This document shows, in pieces, positions 13,593 through 24,576 of a stretch of 64,000 bases of DNA. Each line of letters opens with the position of its first letter. The first letter of the stretch is position 1. The translations under genes were made by a program, and so were the position numbers. Origin of the DNA: Cloeon dipterum (Eukaryota > Arthropoda > Insecta > Ephemeroptera > Baetidae); NCBI RefSeq assembly GCF_949628265.1, contig NC_088786.1, forward strand, positions 31,889,681 through 31,953,680, given 5' to 3'. The notes under the pieces are model-generated. The model saw only the letters and a list, made by a program, of their open reading frames with translations, had not been told where the DNA came from and did not search any database.

Positions 13593-14455
13593 ATGGAGGA
13601 TCCAAAATTGGATTTCACTGGTGACAACCCAGGGGCAGTGCGGCATGGAAACTTCATTAATTACTACCAATTTCATCCAGCTTCTGAGCGGATCCAAAAA
13701 CTGCCTCTAGATATCTGGACTCACCCTTCAAGTGATAAAATTGTATGCCTCGATGTCGGCTGTAACACAGGGGTAACATCCAAATTGTGATATGTATTTG
13801 ACTTTGCAAGATTCATGTTTTTTTGTTTTTCTCTGCGCAGGAGCTAACCGTGGAACTTCTGAGGTTTTTGCAAGCAAATCTAAGGACTGCCAATGAGAAA
13901 ATACCGAAAATTCACATGGTAGGAGTAGACCTTGATCCTGTTTTAATCAGCAGGGCTAACGAGCAATTCACTGCCGTAGAAAGTATAGAATTTAAGACAC
14001 TTGATGTAATGAAAGAGGTAAGTTATCAAGAAGGACAGTAATATAATAACTAATCATCACTTCTTATAAAGGATTCCTTGAGCCACCTTGAGTCTGTGGC
14101 TGCCAAGCATGGGTGCGCAAGATTCGCAGCTGTGTTTTTGATGTCTGTAACAATGTGGGTTCATTTGACTCACGGCGACAAAGCGTTTCATTTGTTCCTC
14201 AAGAACACTGCTAACCTAGCTGAAAAGTGGGTAATAATTGAGTCGCAACCGTGGAAATGTTACCGAAACGCGCAGCGACGCCTGATATCTTCCGGAGCAA
14301 GGGGATTTGAATTGTATTCAAAACTGACTGTCAAAGGAGTTCAAATTCCGAAATTTGTGGAAAAAGTACTGTGCGATGAGTGTGGCATGAAGAAAATCTT
14401 TGAAACCGATCCGACAAAGTGGAATAGAACTATTTGCATTTACGAGAAATATTAA
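13593..14455 (+). CDS. BCDIN3D: RNA 5'-monophosphate methyltransferase, BCDIN3D family
   Basis: Three coding exons (13593-13772, 13841-14017, 14072-14455) join in phase 0 to give 246 residues. The first exon ends in DVGCNTG, the glycine-rich S-adenosylmethionine motif, and the next begins ELTVELL. The 'HMVGVDLDP' block fits the acidic loop that holds the SAM ribose. The later SVTMWVHLTHGD and IIESQPWKCY blocks are typical of the Bin3/MEPCE group. The short length without an N-terminal extension points to BCDIN3D rather than MEPCE. Known family members O-methylate the 5'-monophosphate of cytoplasmic tRNA-His and some pre-miRNAs. Introns are 68 and 54 nt. The start is the first in-frame ATG of the exon. 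The gene converges on eIF6, 193 bp from stop to stop. Confidence 0.9.
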
Positions 14456-14479
14456 AATTTAGAAATTAAAAATTCCAAT

Positions 14480-14485
14480 TTTATT
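14480..14485 (-). terminator. Probable poly(A) signal of eIF6
   Basis: AATAAA on the minus strand, 164 bases past the eIF6 stop and only 25 bases past the BCDIN3D stop. The two convergent 3' UTRs therefore probably overlap. Confidence 0.5.
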
Positions 14486-14648
14486 TAGTACACAATTAGA
14501 GGAAAATGCAAAAAAAACACCTGTTCCTGCATTTGTGTTTCTTTCAGAACCCGGTTTTCTTCAGTTCGTCCGTCAATTTAAGCCAAACTAGAATTAAGCG
14601 TCACAACAATTAAACATCACAGATAAAATGATAAAAAGAAAAAAGGTC

Positions 14649-16094
14649 CTACTTATCGATCAGAGGCGCTCTAAGCTGCTCGCCGATCCTGCTGGCCTTC
14701 GAGTCGTTCAGGTGGAAGATGGATTCAACAACAGAGAGCTCTGTACTCGTCGTGTCAGAGCCGCAGAACGCACAGAAATCGTTGACAACGAGCCCAGCCC
14801 CAATAACGTCAGACCCTCTGTTGACAGTGCCAGCCTGAAAATATTTCCAATTTGATAAGCTCTTTCTCTTTCCTCAATTCCTAATTGTAAAAACATTATT
14901 CAAAACTGAAGGAAATTAATCAAAATTGGTTTACAAAATTGACATACCACTAATGGCACTTGGAGAAGAGCTGCAAGCTCCTCTTGGTCAGCTAGGGAAG
15001 TTCTGGGATGAACTAGCCCTCCCTGGTCATTCAGGACACAATATGTGCCAACAAGTGAATTAGTAGCTACAGTCTGTCGGAAAATTTCTACTCCCAACGT
15101 GTCGGAGAGAACTTCTTCAGTTTCCTGTGAAACAAAATATTCATGTAATCAACGTAAATTAAACAGCACATTAATTAGTTTAAGAAAAAATATAGCTTCC
15201 CAAGTTGTTAGTTCTGTTCAAAGATCGATTGTAATGTTTGGTGTTTACTGAGGGGCCACATGCCACTGACATTTTACAAATATAACAACGATAGTTTTAC
15301 ACTGGAGGGTTCGTTATTTGAACTTGAATTGAAAAGCGTAATTATATATCTAAAACCAGAAAATTGAACTCAAAAATTATTTTGCTGATCGTAGATTTCG
15401 TCTCATTTAACTCATAATATTATTCCATTTTTTCAATTTAAAACTATATTTATTTAATACAATTTTCAACTTAAATTCATTGAATTGTTACGTTAATTGA
15501 TGAACCAACATGTTGAAAACTATTTGATTTTGTTTGCAGTTTGCGGAATGGAATGACTCATGGAAGATACCTACTCTGTCTAGATCTGGGTGAACAAGCG
15601 CAACGTAATCATTGCACGCTATGACGTTACCAAGGGCAGATAATCTTTCCTCGACCCTCTGAATTTTAACTGAATCTGGAAGGGAATTTCGAAGGTGCTG
15701 AAGTTCTTGATCTGTTGTCGAATTGGGTACAACAAGTCCATTTTTATTTCCTAGAATGCAAAAATTATTGACGATGAGTACATACGACTGACCTTGAGAA
15801 CTTTTGTGTCTGTTTTTCTAATAAACAATTGCAAGAACTTACCAACTGTAAGACGGCCGACGATTCTGCAGCCTGCAATTGATGCGTGAACGACTGGAAT
15901 AGTCTCGCCTAATTCCACCTCGAAGGTGCTGGAATGCGCAGAGTCGAATAAAATCAATAATTTCGCGGAAATTTCTAGCACACTAACCTGTAGAAGTTTT
16001 CAGAGCCGCCGATTCCGACGAGACAGTACTTGTTTGTGAGTTTTGAGAACACACCAATTTCGTTATTATTCTCGAATTGCAAACGAACCGCCAT
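14649..16094 (-). CDS. eIF6: Eukaryotic translation initiation factor 6
   Basis: Five exons (16094-15988, 15928-15843, 15750-15575, 15124-14948, 14834-14649) give 243 residues, close to the usual 245. The protein starts [16 protein letters not shown] and keeps family signatures: [47 protein letters not shown], and [20 protein letters not shown]. eIF6 binds the nascent 60S subunit, blocks premature 40S joining and supports late nucleolar 60S maturation. The protein is five pseudo-repeated beta/alpha units (pentein fold) without a separate domain. Introns are 59, 92, 450 and 113 nt, and all boundaries are GT-AG. The start ATG lies in a short first exon facing the zinc-finger gene, so promoter sequence is probably shared. 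Confidence 0.95.
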
Positions 16095-16476
16095 GATTTT
16101 AATTATTGCAGGACAAACTTGAAATTTGCGGCAAAATGAGAAACAAAGTTGTAAAAAACCACAACAGAAGAATGAACCACGAGGTTCACTAACAAGGAAC
16201 GGCGATTACACAGAGCAAACGCTGTAAAGCGTGTTGTGTCAGTGAAACAGAACAGTGCTGCCACCAAAACAGTAAAATAATGAGTTTGAAACCTAAGCGG
16301 GAAATTCAACTTCGTATTATTTATTTTCTTTCTTGTTGGCGAAACTAGCAGGCAGCCGGCAGGCCTTTTTCCAGCCGCTTCCAGCAAGTTTATTATTTAT
16401 TATAGTAGTGTCGTATTTAAAATTTAAGAGACACCTCTTTCTACAAAGGGATACATTTAAGAGAAAACACTTTTAA
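16095..16476. promoter_or_regulatory. Head-to-head promoter interval, eIF6 and zinc-finger gene
   Basis: 382 bases separate the eIF6 start (-) from the proposed zinc-finger start (+). No TATA box is evident. A GC-rich AGGCAGCCGGCAGG block lies near 16.35 kb. A bidirectional promoter is inferred from the geometry only. Confidence 0.4.
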
Positions 16477-18540
16477 ATGAAAATGAGTATGCAATGTTCA
16501 GTTTAATTTTTGTAAAATATAATTTTTCCTTTTCTAAACGCCTCTCACAGTCTTATTATGCATCCCATCTTATATTTTTGTTACTTAATGCAATTTTTGT
16601 TTCAGACGATGATGCAGAAGATACATTCATCTGTGGTCGGTGCAAGCAAGAATTCCATGAATATGGCTTATTTAAGGATCATAAAATTACGACGTGCAAA
16701 TTACAATTCTCCCTTAATTTGCCTCGAGAAGAAACTCCAGAGAAATCAGGTCCATCTGACAATGAGCAGACTCAAAAATATTTGACAGTTGAGCAGACAA
16801 AATGTTTAGGAGAGGTTATGTATGAATGCGAATCTAAAGCTAAATAATTATGCAATAGAACAATAATAATATTTTAATTAGAGGCTACGAAGCTGTTGAT
16901 GCAGCTGATGTGTTGGCCACTCAGTTCTTCAGTTTGTCTCCCAACAAACAACCAATAATTGAAGTTACTGTAACAACCACTGTTGAAGATAATGACGAGT
17001 TTTTAGAACCAGGAAGTCTAAAAATCGTGGAAAAACCTTGTGATGATAGCAGTAAATTGGAGATTAATAATCATCTTACAAAACAAAAATCGATTCCTTC
17101 GTGAGTTCATTTTTTCACGCTTATATGTTCCCAAAAATGAATAATCCAATTTTAGCAAAAAGGCAAAAGGCGAGAAGAGTTATGTTTGCGAAATAGAAGG
17201 CTGCAACTTTGAGTTCCTCTATCACAAGGATTTAGTGAGACACATTCGGATTCACACAAGTACCAAATAAAATACTTTAAAATTGTTAAGACTCACTTTT
17301 AAATTATTTTTGCAGAAGAAACGCCGTTTACCTGTGGAATATGTGATAGAGCCTTTAGCCGAGCAGATAAACTTCAGCTTCACACCAGGCGCCACAAAAA
17401 TATAAAACCCTACGCGTGTGATGTTTGCGATTACACAGGCGCCACCAGTTCAAATTTAAAATCTCACCAGATGGTCCACAGTAATTCAAGACCATGGAAG
17501 TAAATTTAAGAAGGCTGTCTTTTAAATTCCTCGATTAAACAATTTGTGTCGCAGATGCCAGGTGTGCCCTTACAGAGCTAGAGGTTCCTCTCAACTTGCC
17601 GTTCACCTTCGAAGACATACAGGTTTTGTTTTCAAACCTCAAAATTTGATTTCTGAATGAAAATTTATCATTCCAGGTGACCTCCCATTCAGGTGCACTT
17701 TTCCTGGCTGCAAATCTCGATTTAAAACTGGATCAAACCTCCGTCGTCACCAGAATATCCACAGTAGTACCAAGCCATTCACCTGCAATTTTTGTACACA
17801 TTGCTGTAATTTGAAGAGTGAGTTTTCCAGTTGCATGCTATAAATCTCTTAGTTCCACGTAACACATTTTAGGTAATTTAATATCTCATATGAGGAAAGT
17901 GCATTTAAAAGCCGACAAGAGAATTAGGTGCAAGAGATGTAAACCAGCAGACTGTTACCGAGCAGCAGATTTTGATGACCTCCGACAGCACAACTTGAAA
18001 GTCCATCAAGGTAGTAATATTTTTACTTCGGCAAGAAAATGAACTAATTTTTTCTCTCAAGAGGACCTTCTCCTATGTAAAAAAAGTGACTGCCAAGCCT
18101 ATTTCTTCAAAAAATCAGGGCTGGACGAGCATATAAAGAAAAAGCACAGCTCCGAGAAAAAGCCTTTGCTGTCCTGTTCGCTCTGCGAATATGTGTGCTC
18201 CAAAGAAAGTAAAAGAATAATTAAATTTTCGTTTAAAGCAAACCTCTATTAACCTCTATTAGGTATTCTGGCAAAACATAAAGCAACAAAACACATAGCA
18301 CGTGACCATTTGAAAGAAGTGGAGTCTGTGAATCAATTGGAGCGCAAACACCAGTGCAGTGTTTGTGAAGCAACTTTTGTTCGAGAAGACTCGCTGCGAG
18401 CACATTCAAAAACGCACCAGTGCCACGAATCAGGGCTAGTGAATGCTGCTCCTCCAGGAAGCCAGCTTCAAATTCAAGACCTTATCTGTATCATTCCGAA
18501 CCAAGCAGCTGCTGACGCTGATCCAACTATCCAAAATTAA
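16477..18540 (+). CDS. C2H2 zinc-finger protein, about ten fingers
   Basis: Ten proposed exons sum exactly to a 500-residue frame: 16477-16486, 16606-16819, 16882-17100, 17156-17259, 17316-17499, 17555-17622, 17677-17817, 17873-18010, 18062-18208 and 18263-18540. Finger 1 (FICGRCKQEF) ends in HKITTC and is C2HC-like. A classical series follows: CEIEGCNFEF, CGICDRAFSRADKL, CDVCDYTGATSSNL, CQVCPYRARGSSQL, FPGCKSRFKTGSNL, CNFCTHCCNLKSNL, CKKSDCQAYFFKKSGL, CSLCEYVCSKE and CSVCEATFVREDSL. Some linkers are degenerate and one candidate finger (RCKRCKPADC) has irregular spacing. Nuclear DNA binding is expected from the fold, but I recognise no named orthologue and no ZAD, KRAB or BTB domain. The first coding exon is the weak point: only ATG-AAA-ATG-A before a GTATGC donor. 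An upstream 5' UTR or another start is possible. Confidence 0.8.
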
Positions 18541-20086
18541 CCAGGTTTGCGATAAAACAAACTGCTGTAGTAAATTATACTAAAATCAAAATCAGAAGGA
18601 CTGCATGATACTTAATATTATTTAACTCGCTAAATTAAGAATGATTACTCATGATGACTGAAGCCAAATCAATCACTCAAAGCGATTTGCAAAATAAGTT
18701 TAGAAAAAATTAATAATTTTAAAGCTATTTTTAACAAAATAAACCTATTCCGTATGCTTTGGAAGAGAAGATAAATCTTTGTTTAACCTAAATCACCATA
18801 GCAATGCAGAGAATTCTTGTTTCGTATTTCGTCGCAGAGCAATAAATTTAGGCTACCTCAAAATAAATGAAGGAAAAAAACAAGATTAGTGCTACACGGT
18901 GGCTAAGCACGCGAACGCGAATGTAATTTGCCTGCAACAAATATAGATAGCTCACCTGCCTACTTTTCCCGCAAAGAAAACCCCAGGGTCGTTTGATCAT
19001 GCGTACTGCGGTGTACGTACTTTGGGTACTTGCGCTTTGGAAAATCAATGAATTGCTCTGCCGTTCTTTCGCTCACTAAGTGCAGACGGAAGAGATGCGA
19101 CAGACGCCGCATACAGGTTACAACTAAAGCTTACGCAAGTATCTCTAGGATGTATTTTCAAAATATCTCACGGACCATTCTGTATGCTCTTTGTAGCCTT
19201 TAAATTCGAAAGGTTTCCTTTTATATTTTTTGATTACAAGGCATCTATTCAAAACTATTAAAGCTCTTTATTTTGCGGGTGCAGCAAAAAAGTAGAGATT
19301 TAAAATCCTTTCGTTTATTTTAGGTGAAGGTGAGTTATTGATTTAACATTTTCGCATTGTTATTAGCATTAAAATTACGCTCGTATTCAGGGTACGGTTG
19401 AAAACGATATAGTTTTGCCTATTATAAATGTTTATGCATCATAAATTATACAATGGAATATATTAAACCATTCCTTTTTTCTTTCAGAGCTTAATACGCA
19501 AAAAACTAAAACGACCATAGTCGTTTTATAGATAAACATTGTACAGTATTTAAAATATGAAAACCTGTGGTTTTATGAATGCGAGAAAATTAGATTTCGT
19601 AAAAATTTAACCCGTCCGAAAAATTTCCCTTGGTAGAATAAATTCAGCATTAATAATTATTATATTGCTGTTTATCTAAAATTTAGGCATAATAAATGTA
19701 CCATCGCGCCTTTTCGTTCGAATCGATTTATGTTGGCACTACTTCGTTGATGGGCTGGTAAATCGATATTATGATAAATATAAATTTCGTGCAGAGCGCA
19801 AACATAAACAACAAACAGACAAGTTCGTTGTTTCGCTATCGCTTTTAATTATCTTGACAGTTTTTAGTTATTTGCTAGAATTTTTTGGTGTGAAAGCCCA
19901 AATGTCAACAATTTCTATCACTTTAAGAAACGTTTGAATTTTCTTGTTATTATGCCAATATTATGTATAATATTATTTAAAATTATTTCAGAAAATTAAC
20001 AATTTATTATATCTATAATATATATGTATAACGTGTGAAACACGATATTTGTCTAGTTCTTTTTATAATATCAACGAGAGAGTTAA
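18541..20086. other. Spacer between zinc-finger gene and Adar
   Basis: The stretch is AT-rich with no coding frame I would support. It presumably holds the zinc-finger 3' UTR and the Adar promoter and 5' UTR exons. A GC-richer patch lies at 18.9-19.15 kb. Confidence 0.45.
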
Positions 20087-23000
20087 ATGATAAGCGTGAA
20101 GGTGTGTATAACTTTAATTACATAATATCATAGCTTTTCAAATTTAAAGCAACAATTGACCCCACTTATGTGTTCGCCAACTTTTAATCTCTGACTCATG
20201 ATGATTGACAGGTTATTTATCTCTGTGTACAGGTTAATGACGCTTCAAGTGACACAGCGTCCGATTTGAAAGTCGCTCCTGTAAATGAAATGCCTCAATT
20301 AGGCATGAAACGCAGGGCCATCGATGCCCCAGGTAAGCACACTTCAGTTTGGAACCTTTTGAGGTAAAATAACAATTGATGTCCCCATATGCAGATTTAA
20401 ACAAAAAGAAGCGCAAGAAGGGCACTGCGCTCGGACCACTGCAGCCGAAAAACGCGGTGTGTGCTCTAAATGAACTTCGACCTGGACTTGAATACAGTCT
20501 GGTATCGCAAGAGGGGCCGACACACTCGCCTCTGTTTACTATGAGCATAGAAGTAAGACACATACTTAATAATTCAAATGCTAAATATGTATGCTAAATG
20601 AACCTTGCAGGTGAACGACCAAAAGTTTCTTGGCAGTGGTAGATCGAAGCGTCTCGCAAAGCAGGCTGTGGCAGAAAAGGCTCTGCAAAGCTTTTTGCAG
20701 TTTAAAAATGAGGCTGACGCTAGGCAAGCCATGGGCCGCCAGTTGACCGCTAAACAATTAGACATCGACTTTACCTCAGACATCTCTGAGTTTGACATGA
20801 CACTCTTTGACCTGAACGCAGTACGAAAACAGCCGGAGGCGAAAATCCCGCCACCGATCGTACCGTCAGCCGCGGCGAAACCTAAACCTTCTAGTATGAC
20901 TAGTCCTACAGCCGAACAGAAAGCCGGTACTTCTGTCACAAACGCCAATCCAGCCCTGACGCTGCAGCAGCAAAAGCAGGCAAAATTAGCCAAGATATCG
21001 CCGCTGGAGAAAAATCCAGTCACCATTCTGAACGAGTTGGTGCCTGGTACCAAGTTTGAGTGTGTCGGAGAGAGCGGTGAAGCTAATACGAAATTCACCA
21101 TGGCTGTGACTGTCGAAGGACAAGTTTTTAAAGGAGCAGGTGCAGCATTCCACTGTCTATGGTGCTTTTTAATATTTTTATTCATTTTTAGGACCTAGCA
21201 AGAAACTGGGAAAAGCAGCTGCTGCTAAAGCGGCTCTCTTGAAATTGTACAATCTGAATTTCTCGCCATTTCAAGGAATTCACACTCAACAGAATTCGAC
21301 TCTGGGGCAAAACCAGAACTTTGTTTCCCTGCCGCAAATGCTGGCAGACCACATTTCAAAGTAAGGAAATGAGTTGTTGGGAATGCGTATTTAAATTTAA
21401 ATTGTAATTTATCTAGTCTTGTGCTGGATAAGTTCTCTGCTCTGATGGTAAGCAAACCCGCTCACTCGGGTCGAAAGGTTCTGGCTGGAATTGTGATGAC
21501 GACAGGCTCAGCCATGGATGACGTGTCTGTGATTGGAGTAACTACTGGCACTAAGTGCATAAATGGCGAACACATGAGTGATCTAGGAAGCAGCTTGAAC
21601 GACACTCATGCTGAAATTGTCGCCCGCCGATGTCTTTGTGATTTTTTGTACACCCAGTTGGAGCTGCATTTGAAATCAGGTACAATTAAGAATTTGCTTC
21701 ACATCTGCAAAATTAAACCCAATTCGTTACTTCAGGGTCTGCAAGTGAGTCAATTTTGGAGGTGAAGCCAGATGGGAAAGGTTTCAGAGTGAAATCGCAC
21801 GTCAAGTTTCACCTGTTCATCAACACAGCGCCTTGTGGCGATGCAAGGATTTTCTCTCCCCACGAGACAGCTAACACTGAAGAGCGTGTGGACAATCATC
21901 CTAATAGAAAGGCAAGAGGACAGCTTCGCACCAAAATTGAATCTGGTGAAGGCACCATACCTGTAAAGAGCTCCGAGAAGATACAAACCTGGGACGGTGT
22001 TTTGGAGGGCGAAAGGTAAGAAATATTTGTAATTTTAAAATTAAGATGTTTTTTTTATTCAAGGGAAGTGTATTCAATATCAATTCTTTATTTAAAAAGG
22101 CGCTCAGTAGAATCTTTATTTAGTAAGATTAAATTTTTTTTTAAAAATTGAATTTTGCTTTGTTTATTTTTGCTGGGTTTCCATCCCCATATAATCCAGG
22201 ATGAAAACACCTGCACCTGGAAATACTGATTTGTTAGTGTTTTCTTTATTTTCAAAACAATTGCGTTTAAACGTAATTGCTTTTAGACTTTATATAATAA
22301 TCTTTTGTCACTGGTTGAGAAAAGGTTTATAACGCTTGAGTGTCATGTCACATAAATGTCTAAAGCAAATTTGGAAAACTATAGTAAACAGAATAACTTT
22401 GAATATAACTATTTTTCATCAAAATTGGTAAGCCCTTTTTTAAAATGATTTTAAATAAAGAGTAAAATATGTTTTGTTCGATTAATCTCAGGTTTTAATT
22501 GTTTTCAGGTTAAGGACGATGTCTTGTTCAGACAAAATCGCGCGATGGAACGTACTTGGTCTTCAAGGAGCACTGCTGTCGCACTTTATCGAGCCAGTCT
22601 ACCTGACTAGCATAGTTGTAGGCTCACTTTTCCACCCGTGTCACATGTACAGGTTGGTAGCAATTGACAGTTCACGTTATATTTGTGAAGAACTATTAAT
22701 TAACACCTGAACTGCCGGTCCTTTGTCCAGGGCTGTTTGTGGTAGAATTGAGAACACAGTCCAGGGACTGCCACCTCCTTATCGCCTCAATAAGCCTCAT
22801 ATGAACCTGATTAGCTCACCTGAAGTCCGATTACCAGGCAAAGCTCCTAGTCATAGTGTTAATTGGACGATAGGTATGCCTTCTTAAAACCATAACATTG
22901 AACAAATCAATCGCTTAAAATCTCATTTAGCGCTAAAATAATTTCCTTTTATGATAAAAAAAACATTCCCGTCCTACCCCTTGACTTAAATGAGTAATGG

Positions 23001-23687
23001 CAGGTGAGGATGGTCCGGAAGTCATCAGCTCAATGACCGGCAAGAACGAGACAGGAGGCGCCTCTCGGCTCTGCAAGCGAGGCTTTTTCGTTCGATTCAT
23101 GCGCCTTGTGTCGACGTTGCCTACCGTCACTGGAATAGGCAGCCCAGGCAACCCTTGCCCGCCTACGTATTGTGATGTCAAGGATGCTATGCATGATTAC
23201 CAAGTAATAATGAATATTAGTAAATCAATCAAAGCTAGCCAAAATTTATCGTTTTTCAAGTGCTTTCTTAAACTTCTTGAGGCAATCAATAGCAATTTTT
23301 GTAATAATAGTTGTTGGGTTTGAATGCTGCTTATTCACAACACTTTTCATTTAGCTTTAAAAATCTCAGTATTCAAAACCATTTTAATTCAGGAAAAAAT
23401 CATTTAAATAAAATTAAAATTTTGTACCAATTTTAAATTATACAATAATAATAATCCTGCTGTAGTGAACCTTAAAGTGTGCACATTGCCGCTGTTTTCC
23501 ATCCAATGTGAATTAATCTTTTTTCTAGATGGCCAAGAAACAGCTTTTCATATCGTTCCGCAAGGCTGAGCTGGGCGAATGGTTGAACAAACCCGTCGAG
23601 CAGGACATGTTCGAGGTGTCCCCATATGAGGTAAATGGGGAGCTGGTTAACGAACGGGCGCGTTTGATCGCCGGAGTGGGCGAGTGA
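20087..23687 (+). CDS. Adar: Double-stranded RNA adenosine deaminase (Adar, ADAR2-like)
   Basis: Eleven exons keep frame for 719 residues: 20087-20101, 20233-20332, 20395-20552, 20611-21139, 21192-21360, 21417-21679, 21736-22015, 22509-22652, 22731-22873, 23004-23203 and 23529-23687. A basic KKKRKK stretch precedes dsRNA-binding domain 1 ([17 protein letters not shown] ... [18 protein letters not shown]). A linker follows, then domain 2 ([17 protein letters not shown] ... [16 protein letters not shown]). The deaminase domain has the catalytic HAE in [11 protein letters not shown], zinc cysteines in [12 protein letters not shown] and [12 protein letters not shown], and the flipping-loop glutamate in ESGEGTIPV. 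The enzyme edits A to I in nuclear duplex RNA. Domain order and length match insect Adar. The first exon (ATG ATA AGC GTG AAG before GTGTGT) is tentative; in-frame ATG 20290 is an alternative. The tail after EQDMFEVSP is longer than in human ADAR2. Confidence 0.93.
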
Positions 23688-24576
23688 GTCGCACGATGGG
23701 AAGGCAAGGCGCAGCACCCCATTGCTGCCCCCAACAATTTTGCAATGCAACACGCCCGGCTAGGGGTCTTTGAGTAGAGGCTACCCAGTCCCAAGAGAAT
23801 CAATCTTCCATTGAGTATCTTGCCTTTGTTGTGACATTTGGACGTTGAAAGTACCTCTTCAATTTTAGAAGACTGACGCTAATTTTTTGTTTTGTTTTGT
23901 TAAAAATTGTGCGTTAAGCAAAGATTTAATTAAATTTTTTTCATGGTGAGTGGAAAAAGTTTTCTTCATAAATTTTTAATTGATTTGGACTTAATGGTTT
24001 GTAAGTTAGCCTGACATTTTTCACAAGTCAGAGCTTCAGGTTTCATCCTTTGCAGTCCAAAAAAAAAATGGAAGGCTTGTGACTAATAGCTGACTAGCTC
24101 AAATCACACTAGCTGAATCGTGTCCCTCTCAACTTAGCGACCCGCTCATTCTCTTTGGCTTCAGGAAAAATCATGCTATAATTAACTCAATCAAATGTAA
24201 CCAATTCAATGGCGTCTGTATTTGGTGTCAGCTAACTCTTTCAGCAATCAAATAAAATCATAATCTTGATGTCAAAAAAGCAATGTGTTTTAATGCGAAA
24301 CCCAAGCAGTTAATTAGTAAAGAAGAAAATAGTCCTTTTTTAGCGGTTGCATGGTTTGAATTAAATTAGCTGTTAAGATGAATATTAGCAGTCGTTCAGG
24401 GTGTTAGTATGAATCAAAACATGAATGCTCTGGAGGCAGAAATAAATATATATTTTGGCAAAAGAATCACACTATAGTCATCACAATAAGAAGCGCTAAA
24501 ATTTACAAGAGATCGAACATGAGCTCTAATGCAAAATTTAAAGCAGTATGGAACTAAAACAAGCATATGCTGTAAA
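23688..24576. other. Convergent 3' region of Adar and Kidins220
   Basis: No coding frame is supported. An AATAAA on the + strand at 24251-24256 is a plausible Adar poly(A) signal about 560 bases past the stop. The remainder is AT-rich 3' UTR or spacer for both genes. Confidence 0.5.

Noticed and set aside
20574-21185. 203-codon minus-strand frame
   Set aside because: Antisense shadow of the Adar exon that holds the linker and the second dsRNA-binding domain.
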